Shown: one piece after another, positions 45,248 through 53,960 of the stretch
Layout of the letters: each line of letters begins with the position of its first letter
Numbering within the stretch: position 1 is the stretch's first letter
Source of the DNA: Natronosalvus rutilus
GTDB lineage: Archaea > Halobacteriota > Halobacteria > Halobacteriales > Natrialbaceae
DNA: 64,000 nucleotides
Direction: 5' to 3'
Assembly (NCBI RefSeq): GCF_024204665.1
Contig: NZ_CP100355.1
Span: 496,001 to 560,000 of the forward strand
Position numbers and translations under genes: made by a program
The notes under the pieces: model-generated
What the model was told of the DNA's origin: nothing
The model's input: only the letters and a program-made list of their open reading frames with translations
The model's database searches: none

Positions 45248-45727
45248 ATGGCGTCGTGCCCGCTCGACGAAACGGACAGACAGTTGCTCGACCTGTTACA
45301 GGAAAACGCGCGATATAAGGCGACCAGTCTGGCCGAGGAGATTGGGGTCTCCGACAACACTATCCACAATCGGATGGCTCGATTAGAGGAGGAGGGGATC
45401 ATCACCGGCTACACGACGGCTATCGATTACCAGTCGACCGAGCTTCGGCTCTCCTTTCACTTCACCTGTACGACCCGAATCAGCGAGCGGTCCGCCGTGG
45501 CCAAAGAGGCACTGGCACTCCCACAGGTCGTCGAGGTGACCGAACTGATGACGGGCCAGGAGAACCTCCACATCAAGGCGGTCGGCGCCGAGGATGCGGA
45601 CATCACTCACGTCGCCGAGCAGCTCGACGACCTCGACCTCGAGATCAACGACGAGAACCTCATCCGGGCCGAATACACGCGTCCCTTCGAGTACGTGCGC
45701 GGACTGGAGCTGGCAGACGACCGCTGA
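45248..45727 (+). CDS. Lrp/AsnC family transcription regulator
   Basis: 159 residues from the ATG at 45248, chosen because the ribosome-binding string GGAGAGGAG (45230-45238) is well spaced for it but abuts the ATG at 45239. The helix-turn-helix is 'YKATSLAEEIGVSDNTIHNRMARLEE', split by normal turns, and the C-terminal RAM domain includes 'VVEVTELMTGQENLHIKAVG'. Lrp proteins sense amino acids or nucleobases. It lies upstream of the zinc-ribbon, thioesterase and ribonucleotide reductase genes, and could regulate them. Confidence 0.92.
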   Translation: MASCPLDETDRQLLDLLQENARYKATSLAEEIGVSDNTIHNRMARLEEEGIITGYTTAIDYQSTELRLSFHFTCTTRISERSAVAKEALALPQVVEVTELMTGQENLHIKAVGAEDADITHVAEQLDDLDLEINDENLIRAEYTRPFEYVRGLELADDR

Positions 45728-45885
45728 TCGAACCAGAGAGTGCCGTCCGTCGAGACGAGCGAAGCCTGGACGCTTTTCTGATAGTCGTTTCGAAGGGAGG
45801 GTACGTTGGCCGGGTTAGAAAATTCCCAACACCTACTTATACACGAGGGAGAAAAGCACACATAGGTTCGGCAACAGGTGAAACC

Positions 45886-46065
45886 GTGAGCGACACCCCC
45901 ACCGGAAAGTCAGTATCGTGCCCGGAGTGCAACGAAACAGCGTTTGCGATCGTACCGAAGAATAGCGAGGTCGTGAACGGCGAGGCAAACGCGGGGGGAA
46001 AAGTCTGGGTCAATTGCCGTAACTGTGGGGTCCAGTTTCTCTCCTACTACCGGCGGCGTGACTGA
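45886..46065 (+). CDS. Zinc-ribbon microprotein (59 residues)
   Basis: From a GTG at 45886. It has two Cys pairs, CPEC at 13-16 and CRNC about 30 residues later, with basic/aromatic end 'FLSYYRRRD'. This is a single zinc ribbon of the small haloarchaeal zinc-finger class. Function is unknown; similar microproteins affect gene regulation. A TATA-like TACTTATACACG at 45833-45844 precedes it. It ends 8 bases before the thioesterase frame. Confidence 0.7.
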   Translation: MSDTPTGKSVSCPECNETAFAIVPKNSEVVNGEANAGGKVWVNCRNCGVQFLSYYRRRD

Positions 46066-46073
46066 GATTCGGC

Positions 46074-46571
46074 GTGAACGCCGGTTTCTCGTCTCGAGGG
46101 ATTGCGTACCGATATATGGGGGCATTCGAGTGCGGACGATCATTGTCAGCGTCGAGGCTCCACCACTGGATGGACATCTGTGGGGCAATCGCCGGCAGAC
46201 GGTTCGCTCGACGGCAGGTTGTCACGGCCGCGATGGACCACGTCGACTTCATCGCGCCGATCGAACTCGGCGACATTGTGACCGTGACCGGCTACGTATT
46301 CGACACGGGGGTAACCAGCATGGACGTCCGAGTCGATGTCCGTGCCGAGCGCCCCCAACACGGCGAAACGAGCGAAACGGCGACCTCGTTTTTCACCTTC
46401 ATCGCGCTCGACGAGTCGGAGACGCCGACGGCCGTGCTGGCACTTCGCTGTCCGACGACGACCGAAACCGACCTTCGCGACCGGGCGCTCGAGGCGCGTC
46501 GCTCCAGGCGCCGAGAACTCGCGCACGAATTCGAGGAACCCACCGACGGCAAAGGTCGAGCGAGTAGGTAA
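46074..46571 (+). CDS. Hotdog-fold acyl-CoA thioesterase, unusual N terminus
   Basis: 165 residues from the first GTG; ATG 46116 is an alternative. The core 'LHHWMDICGAIAGRRFARRQ', 'MDHVDFIAPIELGD' and 'GYVFDTGVTSMDVRVDV' is a clear match to acyl-CoA thioesterases of the haloarchaeal hotdog group. In that group the WMD is preceded by a PNDTN...GG segment contributing to the active site; here the corresponding residues read 'ECGRSLSASRLHHWMD', so the Gly pair and upstream segment are missing. The gene may be truncated or redesigned at its N terminus. Confidence 0.7.
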   Translation: MNAGFSSRGIAYRYMGAFECGRSLSASRLHHWMDICGAIAGRRFARRQVVTAAMDHVDFIAPIELGDIVTVTGYVFDTGVTSMDVRVDVRAERPQHGETSETATSFFTFIALDESETPTAVLALRCPTTTETDLRDRALEARRSRRRELAHEFEEPTDGKGRASR

Positions 46572-46743
46572 ACAACTAAACTTTCACTACTGCAATTTTA
46601 TTGGGAAGCGTTTATGTGAGTCCCGGTCGGATACCGGTACTACGGAGACGACGCGGGCCTGGAGGAGCGACGCACCACCGTCGACAGTGGCAACGCTGCC
46701 GGTTTCGGGCGCCGTCGTCTCACAACGAACGACGAACTCACCC

Positions 46744-49182
46744 ATGAGCTATCACACGCCGACATCGATTCCAGACGTCCGGTCGATCCTCGAACGCGCA
46801 CAGCCGGCCGACGGGCCGTCGCTGCTCGCGGACGAATCGCTTCTCGACGTGATCGGTCGCTCCCTCTACGAGGAAGCGACGGTCGACGAACAATACGAGG
46901 CCGTCATCCAGGCGCTTACGGCCCGAATCGAGCGCGATCCCGCGTTCGATCGTATCGCCGGAACGGTCGCCCGACACCGATACTACCGAACCGTCCTCGG
47001 CGCGGACGTCTCCGGGGACGAATTCGACCGGGCCTATCGGGCGACGTTCGTGACCAACCTCGAGCGGGCGGTCGACGCGGGCCGTCTCGACGACCGACTG
47101 CTCGAGCGATTCGACCTCGAGGCACTCGCCGAGGCGCTCGACATCGACCGGGATGGGGATCTCGAGTACATGGCGATGGAGACGCTCGTCCAGCGGTACG
47201 TCCTTCGAATCGAACAGGAAGATGAGCCACTGGAGTTGCCACAGGCGTTCTGGATGCGAGTAGCGATGGGCCTCGCCCTCGAGGAGGACGACCCGCAGAA
47301 GCGGGCGATAGAGTTCTACGAGGTGCTCTCGAAACTCGAGTTCACGCCGTCGACGCCGACGCTCTTTCACAGCGGGACAGCCCATCCACAGCTCTCCTCG
47401 TGTTACCTGACGACCGTTCCGGACGATCTCGAGGACATCTTCGATGCCTACAAACACCACGCACAGCTCTCGAAGTGGAGCGGCGGCCTAGGCAACGACT
47501 GGACGAACGTTCGGGCCGAGGGCGCGTTGATCAAGTCGACCGGTGTCGAGTCGACCGGCGTCGTCCCCTTTCTCCGGATCAGCAACGACGTGACGGCGGC
47601 GATCAACCGCTCCGGGAAACGTCGGGGGGCGGCCTGTGCCTACCTGGCGTGCTGGCACCTCGACTTCCCCGCGTTTATCGACCTCAAGCGCAACACCGGC
47701 GACGAGCGACGGCGAACCCCGGACATGAACACGGCCGCATGGATCCCGGACCTCTTCGTTAAGCGCGTCGAGGACGGCGGCGAGTGGACCCTGTTCAGTC
47801 CCGACGAGGTGGCCGGCCTGCACGAGTGCTCGGGCACGGCGTTTGAGGAGCAATATCGAGAGTACGAGCGCTTGGCCGATGCGGGCGAACTCCGCCAGTA
47901 CGAGCGCGTCGACGCCGAGTCACTCTGGCGACAGTTGCTCACCCGCGTGTTCGAAACCGGCCATCCGTGGCTGACGTTCAAGGATCCGTGCAACGTCCGC
48001 TCGCCGCAGGACCACGTCGGGACCGTCCACTCCTCGAACCTCTGTACGGAGATCACGCTGAACACGAGCGCCGACGAACACGCCGTGTGCAACCTCGGGA
48101 GCGTCAACTTTGCGACTCACGTCGCAGACGGTGAACTCGATCGTGAACACCTCGCCTCGACGATCGAAACCGCGATGCGGATGCTCGACAACGTCGTCGA
48201 CCTGTGTTTCTACCCGACCGATGCGGCCGAGCGCTCGAACCGCCGTCATCGCCCAGTTGGCCTGGGCACGATGGGCTTTCACGACGCGCTGATGGACCTC
48301 GAGGTCCCGATAGGCAGCGAGGACGCCGTCGAGAAAGCGAACCGCTGGCAGGAGTTTGTATCGTATCACGCTATACAAAACTCCTCGAGACTCGCCGCCG
48401 AGCGAGGAACGTATCCGTCCTACGAGGGGTCGAAGTGGGACCGCGGCCTCCTGCCACAGGATACCGTGGATCGCCTCGAGGCCGAACGCGGCCGGGCGAT
48501 TCCAACTGATCGCGAGGAGACCCTCGAGTGGGAGACCGTCCGCGAGCACGTTGCCAAACACGGCATGCGAAACTCGAACACGATGGCGGTCGCGCCAACG
48601 GCGACCATCTCGACAATCAACGGGACGACGCCCTCGATCGAACCGCTGTACTCGAACCTATACGTGAAGTCGAACATGTCGGGTGACTTTACGATCGTCA
48701 ACGAACACCTGGTCGAGGACCTGCGGGAGCAGGGGTGCTGGGACGACGACCTGGTCGATCGGCTCAAGTACCACGATGGATCCGTCCAGGAAATCGACGC
48801 GGTTCCCGACGAACTCAAAGCGCTGTACCGGGGCGCGTTCGAGATCGACCCGCGCCACCAGCTTCGACTCACGGCCCACCGACAGACGTGGATCGACCAG
48901 TCGATTTCTCACAACGTCTTTTTCCCGTCGACCGACGGCACGTTGCTCGACGACGTCTACAAGACGGCCTGGGAACTGGGGCTGAAAACGACGTACTACC
49001 TGCGTACCCTCGGGGCCTCCCAAATCGAGAAGTCGACCCTCGATATGGCCGAGTACGGAAAGACCCAGCACCGTGGCGAACGAGGGGGCGGCGGGAGCGA
49101 ATCGGACCCCGGCGACGCCGACAAAGGCTCGAGAGATGACCTCCCCTCCCTCGACGATCCGACCTGCGAGGCCTGCCAGTAA
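46744..49182 (+). CDS. nrdA: Ribonucleoside-diphosphate reductase, large (alpha) subunit
   Basis: 812 residues from the ATG at 46744. Key catalytic features are present: Cys in 'HPQLSSCYLTT' and in 'EHAVCNLGSVN' (redox pair), the radical Cys and Glu in 'NLCTEITLNTS', the tyrosine pair in 'KTTYYLRTLG' and the C-terminal CEAC pair that takes electrons from thioredoxin or similar. No N-terminal ATP-cone pattern is visible. It reduces ribonucleotides for DNA synthesis. A TTTATG at 46611 may be the promoter, leaving a leader of about 100 bases. The next gene starts 16 bases after. Confidence 0.95.
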   Translation: MSYHTPTSIPDVRSILERAQPADGPSLLADESLLDVIGRSLYEEATVDEQYEAVIQALTARIERDPAFDRIAGTVARHRYYRTVLGADVSGDEFDRAYRATFVTNLERAVDAGRLDDRLLERFDLEALAEALDIDRDGDLEYMAMETLVQRYVLRIEQEDEPLELPQAFWMRVAMGLALEEDDPQKRAIEFYEVLSKLEFTPSTPTLFHSGTAHPQLSSCYLTTVPDDLEDIFDAYKHHAQLSKWSGGLGNDWTNVRAEGALIKSTGVESTGVVPFLRISNDVTAAINRSGKRRGAACAYLACWHLDFPAFIDLKRNTGDERRRTPDMNTAAWIPDLFVKRVEDGGEWTLFSPDEVAGLHECSGTAFEEQYREYERLADAGELRQYERVDAESLWRQLLTRVFETGHPWLTFKDPCNVRSPQDHVGTVHSSNLCTEITLNTSADEHAVCNLGSVNFATHVADGELDREHLASTIETAMRMLDNVVDLCFYPTDAAERSNRRHRPVGLGTMGFHDALMDLEVPIGSEDAVEKANRWQEFVSYHAIQNSSRLAAERGTYPSYEGSKWDRGLLPQDTVDRLEAERGRAIPTDREETLEWETVREHVAKHGMRNSNTMAVAPTATISTINGTTPSIEPLYSNLYVKSNMSGDFTIVNEHLVEDLREQGCWDDDLVDRLKYHDGSVQEIDAVPDELKALYRGAFEIDPRHQLRLTAHRQTWIDQSISHNVFFPSTDGTLLDDVYKTAWELGLKTTYYLRTLGASQIEKSTLDMAEYGKTQHRGERGGGGSESDPGDADKGSRDDLPSLDDPTCEACQ

Positions 49183-49198
49183 CCCGTATTCACCGCCA

Positions 49199-50194
49199 AT
49201 GACACTCATCAACACCGACAGCGAACACGACCCGAACAAGATCCTCCCCATCGAGTACGACTGGGCGCGAGCGTACTACGAAGCCGGCGTCGACAACAAC
49301 TGGGTTCCCGCCGAGATTCCGATGCAGGACGACGTCACCCAGTGGAACGGCGACGCCCTCTCCCCGGCCGAACGACAGCTCGTCGAGTGGAACCTCGGCT
49401 TCTTCTCGACGGCGGAGTCGCTCACGGCGAACAACATCGTCCTCGCGCTGTACGAGTACGTGACCGCCCCCGAGTGCCGACAGTACCTCTTGCGCCAGGC
49501 CTACGAGGAAGCGATTCACACGGACACGTTCATCTACTGCTGTGACTCGCTGGGGTTCGATCCCGAATACCTCTACGGGATGTACGACCGGATTCCCGCG
49601 ATCGAGGAGAAAGACGCCTTCGTCGTCGACCTGACCCGAGCCATCGATCGACCGACGTTTACCATCGACACCGACGGCGACCTGCGAGAATTTCTCCGGG
49701 ACCTCATCGGCTTCTACGTCATTATGGAGGGCATCTTCTTCTACGCCGGCTTCGCCATGATGCTCGGGCTCAAGCGCCAACAAAAGCTGGTCGGCGTCGG
49801 CCAGCAGTTCGAGTACATCATGCGGGACGAATCGCTCCACGTCGGCTTCGGCGTCGACCTGATCACTCAGCTTCGCCAGGAACACCCCGGCGCCTGGACC
49901 GACGATTTCGGCGAGGAGGTGATCGACCTGATCACCCGGGCCGTCGAGTTAGAGCGCGTCTACGCATATGAGGCCTGTCCCGACGAAATACTGGGTATGG
50001 GGCCTAACCAGTTCGCAACGTACGTCGAACGCGTCGCCGATCGCCGCCTCGAACAACTCGGCTTGCCGGCCCAGTACGGGGTCGAGAATCCGTTCCCGTG
50101 GCTCTCCGAGCAGGTCGATCTGAACAAGGAGAAGAACTTCTTCGAGACGCAGGTGACCGAGTACCGCAGCGGTGGCAGCCTCGAGTGGGATTAG
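49199..50194 (+). CDS. nrdB: Ribonucleotide reductase small subunit, class Ic-like
   Basis: 331 residues. Metal ligands: Glu73 in 'FFSTAESLTANN', Glu104 and His107 in 'EEAIHTDTF', then later Glu and His in helices including 'FFYAGFAMMLGLK' and 'RDESLHVGFG'. The residue where class Ia enzymes have the radical Tyr is Phe111, and the first ligand is Glu, not Asp. Both are hallmarks of class Ic (Chlamydia type), which uses a Mn/Fe cofactor instead of a tyrosyl radical. It pairs with nrdA upstream. Confidence 0.93.
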   Translation: MTLINTDSEHDPNKILPIEYDWARAYYEAGVDNNWVPAEIPMQDDVTQWNGDALSPAERQLVEWNLGFFSTAESLTANNIVLALYEYVTAPECRQYLLRQAYEEAIHTDTFIYCCDSLGFDPEYLYGMYDRIPAIEEKDAFVVDLTRAIDRPTFTIDTDGDLREFLRDLIGFYVIMEGIFFYAGFAMMLGLKRQQKLVGVGQQFEYIMRDESLHVGFGVDLITQLRQEHPGAWTDDFGEEVIDLITRAVELERVYAYEACPDEILGMGPNQFATYVERVADRRLEQLGLPAQYGVENPFPWLSEQVDLNKEKNFFETQVTEYRSGGSLEWD

Positions 50195-50253
50195 CCGCGA
50201 GCGCCGCTCGGTCGGAACGGTTCTGGGTCACCTGCTGGAGGTCAGCCTCGAGT

Positions 50254-50317
50254 CGGAGCAGTGGCTCGAGTCTGGAGTGTTGAATTGAGTACGGAGCAGT
50301 GGCTGGAGTTCGGAGTG
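50254..50317 (+). repeat. Two imperfect 26-bp direct repeats in the nrdB-DUF7130 gap
   Basis: Copies at 50254-50279 and 50292-50317, both CGGAGCAGTGGCT(c/g)GAGT(c/t)(t/c)GGAGTG-like. They lie in the 210-base gap after nrdB; nothing else is seen there. Likely simple local duplication. Confidence 0.6.
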
Positions 50318-50404
50318 GGGATGTGACCTGAAGGAATGGCTCGAGCGACAGGCGGCCTCAATTCTCTGTCCGCCTGTCAGACCTCCGCCTTCCGCCTCCA
50401 GACG

Positions 50405-50734
50405 TCAGTCCTCCGTCCAGTACATGAGGTTCTCCTTCTTGGTGCCGCAGTTCGGACAAGTGTCGGGAAGGCCCTCGTCGATCGCTCCCATCTCGCCGCA
50501 CTCGGTACAGCGCCACATCAACTCGGCTTCGCCGAACTCGTGGCCCGAGCGGGCGTGTTCGACGCTCATCGCCTCGACGCCTTCCCGGGTCGTGACGAAG
50601 AAACCGCCGAGGTCGAATCCGCGGACGGTTCCGAGTTTCTCCCCGTCTTCGCCGTAGACGGCCTGGCCGAACTGAACCTCGTGGACCTCCTCGACGGCTT
50701 CTTCGTCGCCCTCTCTGGCCGGTGTTTCTCCCAT
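50405..50734 (-). CDS. DUF7130 rubredoxin-like zinc/iron protein
   Basis: 109 residues from the ATG at 50734 (a longer start nine codons earlier is possible). A small N-terminal beta barrel ('VQFGQAVYGEDGEKLGTVRGFD') resembles a PRC-barrel. The C terminus has two Cys pairs, CTECG and CPNCG, separated by 17 residues, as in rubredoxin-type metal sites. 'LMWRCTECGEMGAIDEGLP' is typical of the haloarchaeal DUF7130 family. Function unknown; electron transfer or RNA/protein binding are possibilities. Confidence 0.82.
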   Translation of the reverse strand: MGETPAREGDEEAVEEVHEVQFGQAVYGEDGEKLGTVRGFDLGGFFVTTREGVEAMSVEHARSGHEFGEAELMWRCTECGEMGAIDEGLPDTCPNCGTKKENLMYWTED

Positions 50735-50862
50735 GAGCGAGGCTCCCACGAGTACGGGCATAAAACTACAACGCCTACCGTCACGGCTCGCCGACGATAC
50801 GCTCCGGTCCCGAGAAACGGTCGATCGACGTATTTTTCACCGCAGACCGTTTTTGCCCGCCC

Positions 50863-51273
50863 ATGGCAAGTTTCACTGTCGTCGTTGGCGACCCCGAATC
50901 GGGGCTCGCCCACCAGCTCGAGGCGGAGGGTCAGGACGCGAACCGATTCATCGGCAAAGAGATCGGCCAAGAAGTCGACGGGAGCGCCGTCGGTCTCGAC
51001 GGCTACACGCTCGAGATTACCGGTGGCTCGGACAACGCGGGCCGCCCGCACAACGAGACGGTCGCGGGCTCCCGGCTCCAGGAGGTCCTGATGAGCGAGC
51101 GCCAGACGGGTTACAAGCCCGAGCGCGACGGCGAGCGCCGTCGAATCACCGCTCGTGGACGCGAGATGTCCGACGAGACCGCCCAGATCAACGCGACGAT
51201 CGCCGAGCGCGGCTCCGAGAGCGTCGAGAGCCTGCTGGGCCTCGAGTCCGACGAGGACGGAGACGACGAGTAA
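50863..51273 (+). CDS. rps6e: 30S ribosomal protein S6e
   Basis: 136 residues. The sequence begins 'FTVVVGDPESGLAHQLE', and 'LEITGGSDNAGRPHNETVAG' with 'ERRRITARGREMSDETAQIN' are universal S6e features. It is part of the small ribosomal subunit. Its acidic C-terminal tail (ESDEDGDDE) is normal for halophiles. DUF7112 follows 15 bases later on the same strand. Confidence 0.97.
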   Translation: MASFTVVVGDPESGLAHQLEAEGQDANRFIGKEIGQEVDGSAVGLDGYTLEITGGSDNAGRPHNETVAGSRLQEVLMSERQTGYKPERDGERRRITARGREMSDETAQINATIAERGSESVESLLGLESDEDGDDE

Positions 51274-51288
51274 TCCCCCCGCGCTTCT

Positions 51289-51732
51289 ATGACCGACCGA
51301 ATTTCGAGTGACAACCCGAGCGTCGAGACGGTTCGAGCGACGCTGGCGGAGACCGCCACCGGCGTTCGCATCGAGATCCCCGGCGACGAGTCGGGACACT
51401 TTCCGGACGAGGCGGGCCAGGTCGTCCGGTTCGTCCTCGACGGAACCGAACGCTTCGGCCGGGTCGATCGCGGCCTGACCGGCGGCGAACTGGTCGTCCC
51501 CGGCCTCTACGAGACGCCGGATCAGGCGCGAGATCCGCGCGACGGCGTCGACGCCTTGCTCGACTGGATCGACGACCACGGCGCTCGCCGCGGCGGGTCA
51601 GTTCTGCTCGACGTCGTCGAACCCGACTTCCTCTACGGCGTGCGCGCTCCCGGCGAGACCGCCGTCTACGACGCCCACGAACCACCGTCTACGAGCCTGC
51701 AGGACATCGCGAAGGGGCTCGAGGACCAGTAG
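51289..51732 (+). CDS. DUF7112 family protein
   Basis: 147 residues. 'VRATLAETATGVRIEIPG' and 'VVRFVLDGTERFGRVDRG' form a beta-barrel-like N-terminal half; 'LLDWIDDHGARRGGSVLLDVVEP' follows. It is a haloarchaeal family regularly found after rps6e. Function is unknown; ribosome- or translation-associated work is suggested only by context. Confidence 0.8.
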   Translation: MTDRISSDNPSVETVRATLAETATGVRIEIPGDESGHFPDEAGQVVRFVLDGTERFGRVDRGLTGGELVVPGLYETPDQARDPRDGVDALLDWIDDHGARRGGSVLLDVVEPDFLYGVRAPGETAVYDAHEPPSTSLQDIAKGLEDQ

Positions 51733-51817
51733 CGCGGCGTCAGGGCGAACGCGGCGACGAATTGAGAGTTCGACGAATCCAGATCGTTTCGAACCGAAAC
51801 CCCCTTGTAGCTCGCTG

Positions 51818-51831
51818 ACTAACCGGTTAGT
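51818..51831 (+). promoter_or_regulatory. Perfect 14-bp palindromic operator before the TetR gene
   Basis: ACTAACCGGTTAGT, immediately before the GTG start at 51834. The position overlaps the transcription start of a leaderless mRNA, so a TetR dimer bound here would block its own operon, including the MATE gene. Confidence 0.75.
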
Positions 51832-51833
51832 TA

Positions 51834-52490
51834 GTGACCGACGAGAGCGCCCGCGACGAAATTATGACGGCGACCTACGAGGCCCTGTGCGAACACGGCT
51901 ACACGGAGCTCACCACACAGGCCATCGCCGACCAGACGGACAAGAGCAAGTCCCTGCTGTTCTATCACTACGACTCCAAAGACGACATTATCTCGGCATT
52001 TTTCGACTTTCTGCTCGAGCACTTCGACGAGCGACTAGCGGCCAGCCAGGAGGTATCGCCGGTCGAGCGTCTGGCCGCACTCGTCGACTGGTTCCTCTAC
52101 GACCCCGACGACGACGAGCGCGCATCCTTTCACACGGCGATGCTCGAGTTGCGCGCCCAGGCCCCCTACGACGAGCGATTCCAGGCACACCTCCGGCGCA
52201 GCGACGACGCGCTCCGGGCCGCGTTCGAGGATATCCTCCGGGACGGCCTCGAGGCCGGCGTCTTTCGCGACCACGACCCTGCGGAGACGGCAACGGTACT
52301 GATCGCCGCCCTCGATGGCGCGCGCATCCGACAGCTGACGATGGGCCGGGACGCCTACCTCGAGGAGGTGCGGTCGGGCGTCGCCAACGTCGTCGTCGCA
52401 GACCTGCTCGTCGAGGGCGAATCCTTCCCCGAGCGAGGGGCCGTCTCGCTCGAGGCCGTGGACGCGGCGGCCGGTGATGACCCCGAATGA
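51834..52490 (+). CDS. TetR/AcrR family transcription repressor
   Basis: 218 residues from a GTG that follows the palindrome by two bases. The N-terminal HTH reads 'YTELTTQAIADQTDKSKSLLFYHY', with the next 'DSKDDIISAFFDFLLEHFDE' helix typical of TetR. The rest is the ligand-binding helical domain. It overlaps the MATE efflux gene by four bases (ATGA), so it probably represses both until a drug or metabolite binds. Confidence 0.92.
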   Translation: MTDESARDEIMTATYEALCEHGYTELTTQAIADQTDKSKSLLFYHYDSKDDIISAFFDFLLEHFDERLAASQEVSPVERLAALVDWFLYDPDDDERASFHTAMLELRAQAPYDERFQAHLRRSDDALRAAFEDILRDGLEAGVFRDHDPAETATVLIAALDGARIRQLTMGRDAYLEEVRSGVANVVVADLLVEGESFPERGAVSLEAVDAAAGDDPE

Positions 52491-53959
52491 GTCGAAAACG
52501 CGACCGATCGGTCAACGTGACGGACGGCGACCTGTTCAAGCCCCTCCTCGTGCTGTCGGCCCCCATCGTCTTCTCCCAACTCCTGCAGGTGGGTTACAAC
52601 CTCGCGGACACCTTCTGGGTCGGTCGCCTCGGGAGCGACGCCGTCGCCGCGCTCTCGTATTCCTGGGCTATCGTCTTCCTGATGGTGAGCATCGGGGGCG
52701 GCCTCACCGCCGCCGGGACGGTCCTCGTCTCCCAGTACAAGGGCGCGAAGGACTTCCGGAAATCCCACCACGTCGCCGGCCAGACGCTCTCGTTCGTGAC
52801 CGTCGTCGGCTTCGTCTTCGGCGCGCTTGGCTTCGCGCTCTCGCCCTGGCTGATCCAGCTGGTGGGCGCCGAACCGGGCACCGCCGCCTACACCTACGCG
52901 GTCAACTACACCCGGATCATCTTCGTCAGCGTCGGCTTCATGTTCTGGTTCTTCATCTTCGACGCCCTCTCGCGGGGCTGGGGTGACACCCGAACGCCGA
53001 TGTACCTGATGGCGCTCAGCGTGACGATGAACGTCGTCCTGGACCCGATCCTCATCCTGGGCTTCGTCGACAACCCGCTCTTCGCCTGGATCGGTGCGAC
53101 CGGTCTCGAGTCGACGCTCTACGCGATGACCGGCTTCACCGGCTTCGGCGTCGAGGGTGCCGCGGTGGCGACGGTCTTCTCCCGCGGTGTTTCCGCCCTC
53201 GTCGGCCTCTACCTGCTCTTTTCGGGTCGGGTCGGCCTTGAGCCCACCCTCGCGGATCTGCGCCTCGAACTGCCGACAGTGAAGAAGATCCTCGAGATAG
53301 GCGGGCCCATCGCGACCGAGCAGGGCTTTCGATCGTCAGGGATCGCCCTGCTGACGGCGCTGGTGGCCATCGCCGGAACCGACGCGGTCGCCGCCTACGG
53401 GATCGCCAATCGGCTCTCCTCGCTGCTCTTCTTGCCGGCGCTCGGGCTAGCCCGCGGGACGGAAGCCGTCGTCGGGCAGAACCTCGGCGCCGAGCAAGTG
53501 GGCCGAGCCTGGAAGGCCGTCAAGCTGAGTTCCGTCGTCGTCGTCGGAATCTTCGTCCTCGTCGTCGGGATCGCCTATCCGCTGGCCGAACCGATCACGG
53601 CCGTCTTCATCCAGGGCGAGGGGAGCGAGCAGGTCGTCACCTACGGCGCCGCGTTCATCCTGATCGCGGGCCCATCGTACATCTTCATGGGCGTCTTCCA
53701 GGTGCTGCTGGGTGGCCTCCGGGGAAGCGGCAGCACGCGTGCAGCAATGTTCCTCTCGATCCAGGAACTCTGGGTGTACCGCATCCCGATCTCGGCAGTC
53801 GCCGTCCTCCACTTTGGCCTGGGCATCTACGGCGTCTGGTACGCCATCGCCCTCTCGTACGTCCTGTCGGCCATCGTCACCGCCGTCTGGTTCCTGCGCG
53901 GGACCTGGACCGACAACGTCGTGACCGAGGACGTCGCGTCGGCGCCCGCCGGTGATTGA
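52487..53959 (+). CDS. MATE family multidrug efflux transporter
   Basis: 490 residues, twelve membrane segments. 'FKPLLVLSAPIVFSQLLQVG' and 'DTFWVGRLGSDAVAALS' at the start, and 'EQGFRSSGIALLTALVAIAG' with 'LARGTEAVVGQNLGA' at the start of the second half, are typical MATE repeats. It exports organic cations or other toxic compounds in exchange for Na+ or H+, suited to a high-salt cell. Regulated by the TetR gene upstream. Confidence 0.93.
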   Translation: MSRKRDRSVNVTDGDLFKPLLVLSAPIVFSQLLQVGYNLADTFWVGRLGSDAVAALSYSWAIVFLMVSIGGGLTAAGTVLVSQYKGAKDFRKSHHVAGQTLSFVTVVGFVFGALGFALSPWLIQLVGAEPGTAAYTYAVNYTRIIFVSVGFMFWFFIFDALSRGWGDTRTPMYLMALSVTMNVVLDPILILGFVDNPLFAWIGATGLESTLYAMTGFTGFGVEGAAVATVFSRGVSALVGLYLLFSGRVGLEPTLADLRLELPTVKKILEIGGPIATEQGFRSSGIALLTALVAIAGTDAVAAYGIANRLSSLLFLPALGLARGTEAVVGQNLGAEQVGRAWKAVKLSSVVVVGIFVLVVGIAYPLAEPITAVFIQGEGSEQVVTYGAAFILIAGPSYIFMGVFQVLLGGLRGSGSTRAAMFLSIQELWVYRIPISAVAVLHFGLGIYGVWYAIALSYVLSAIVTAVWFLRGTWTDNVVTEDVASAPAGD

Positions 53960-53960
53960 G

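Noticed and set aside
45192-45386. A 64-codon frame before the Lrp gene (MTKEQKIGKNF)
   Set aside because: It runs into the Lrp gene in another frame and turns into Arg-rich shadow sequence; the AT-rich start is better read as leader and ribosome-binding region.
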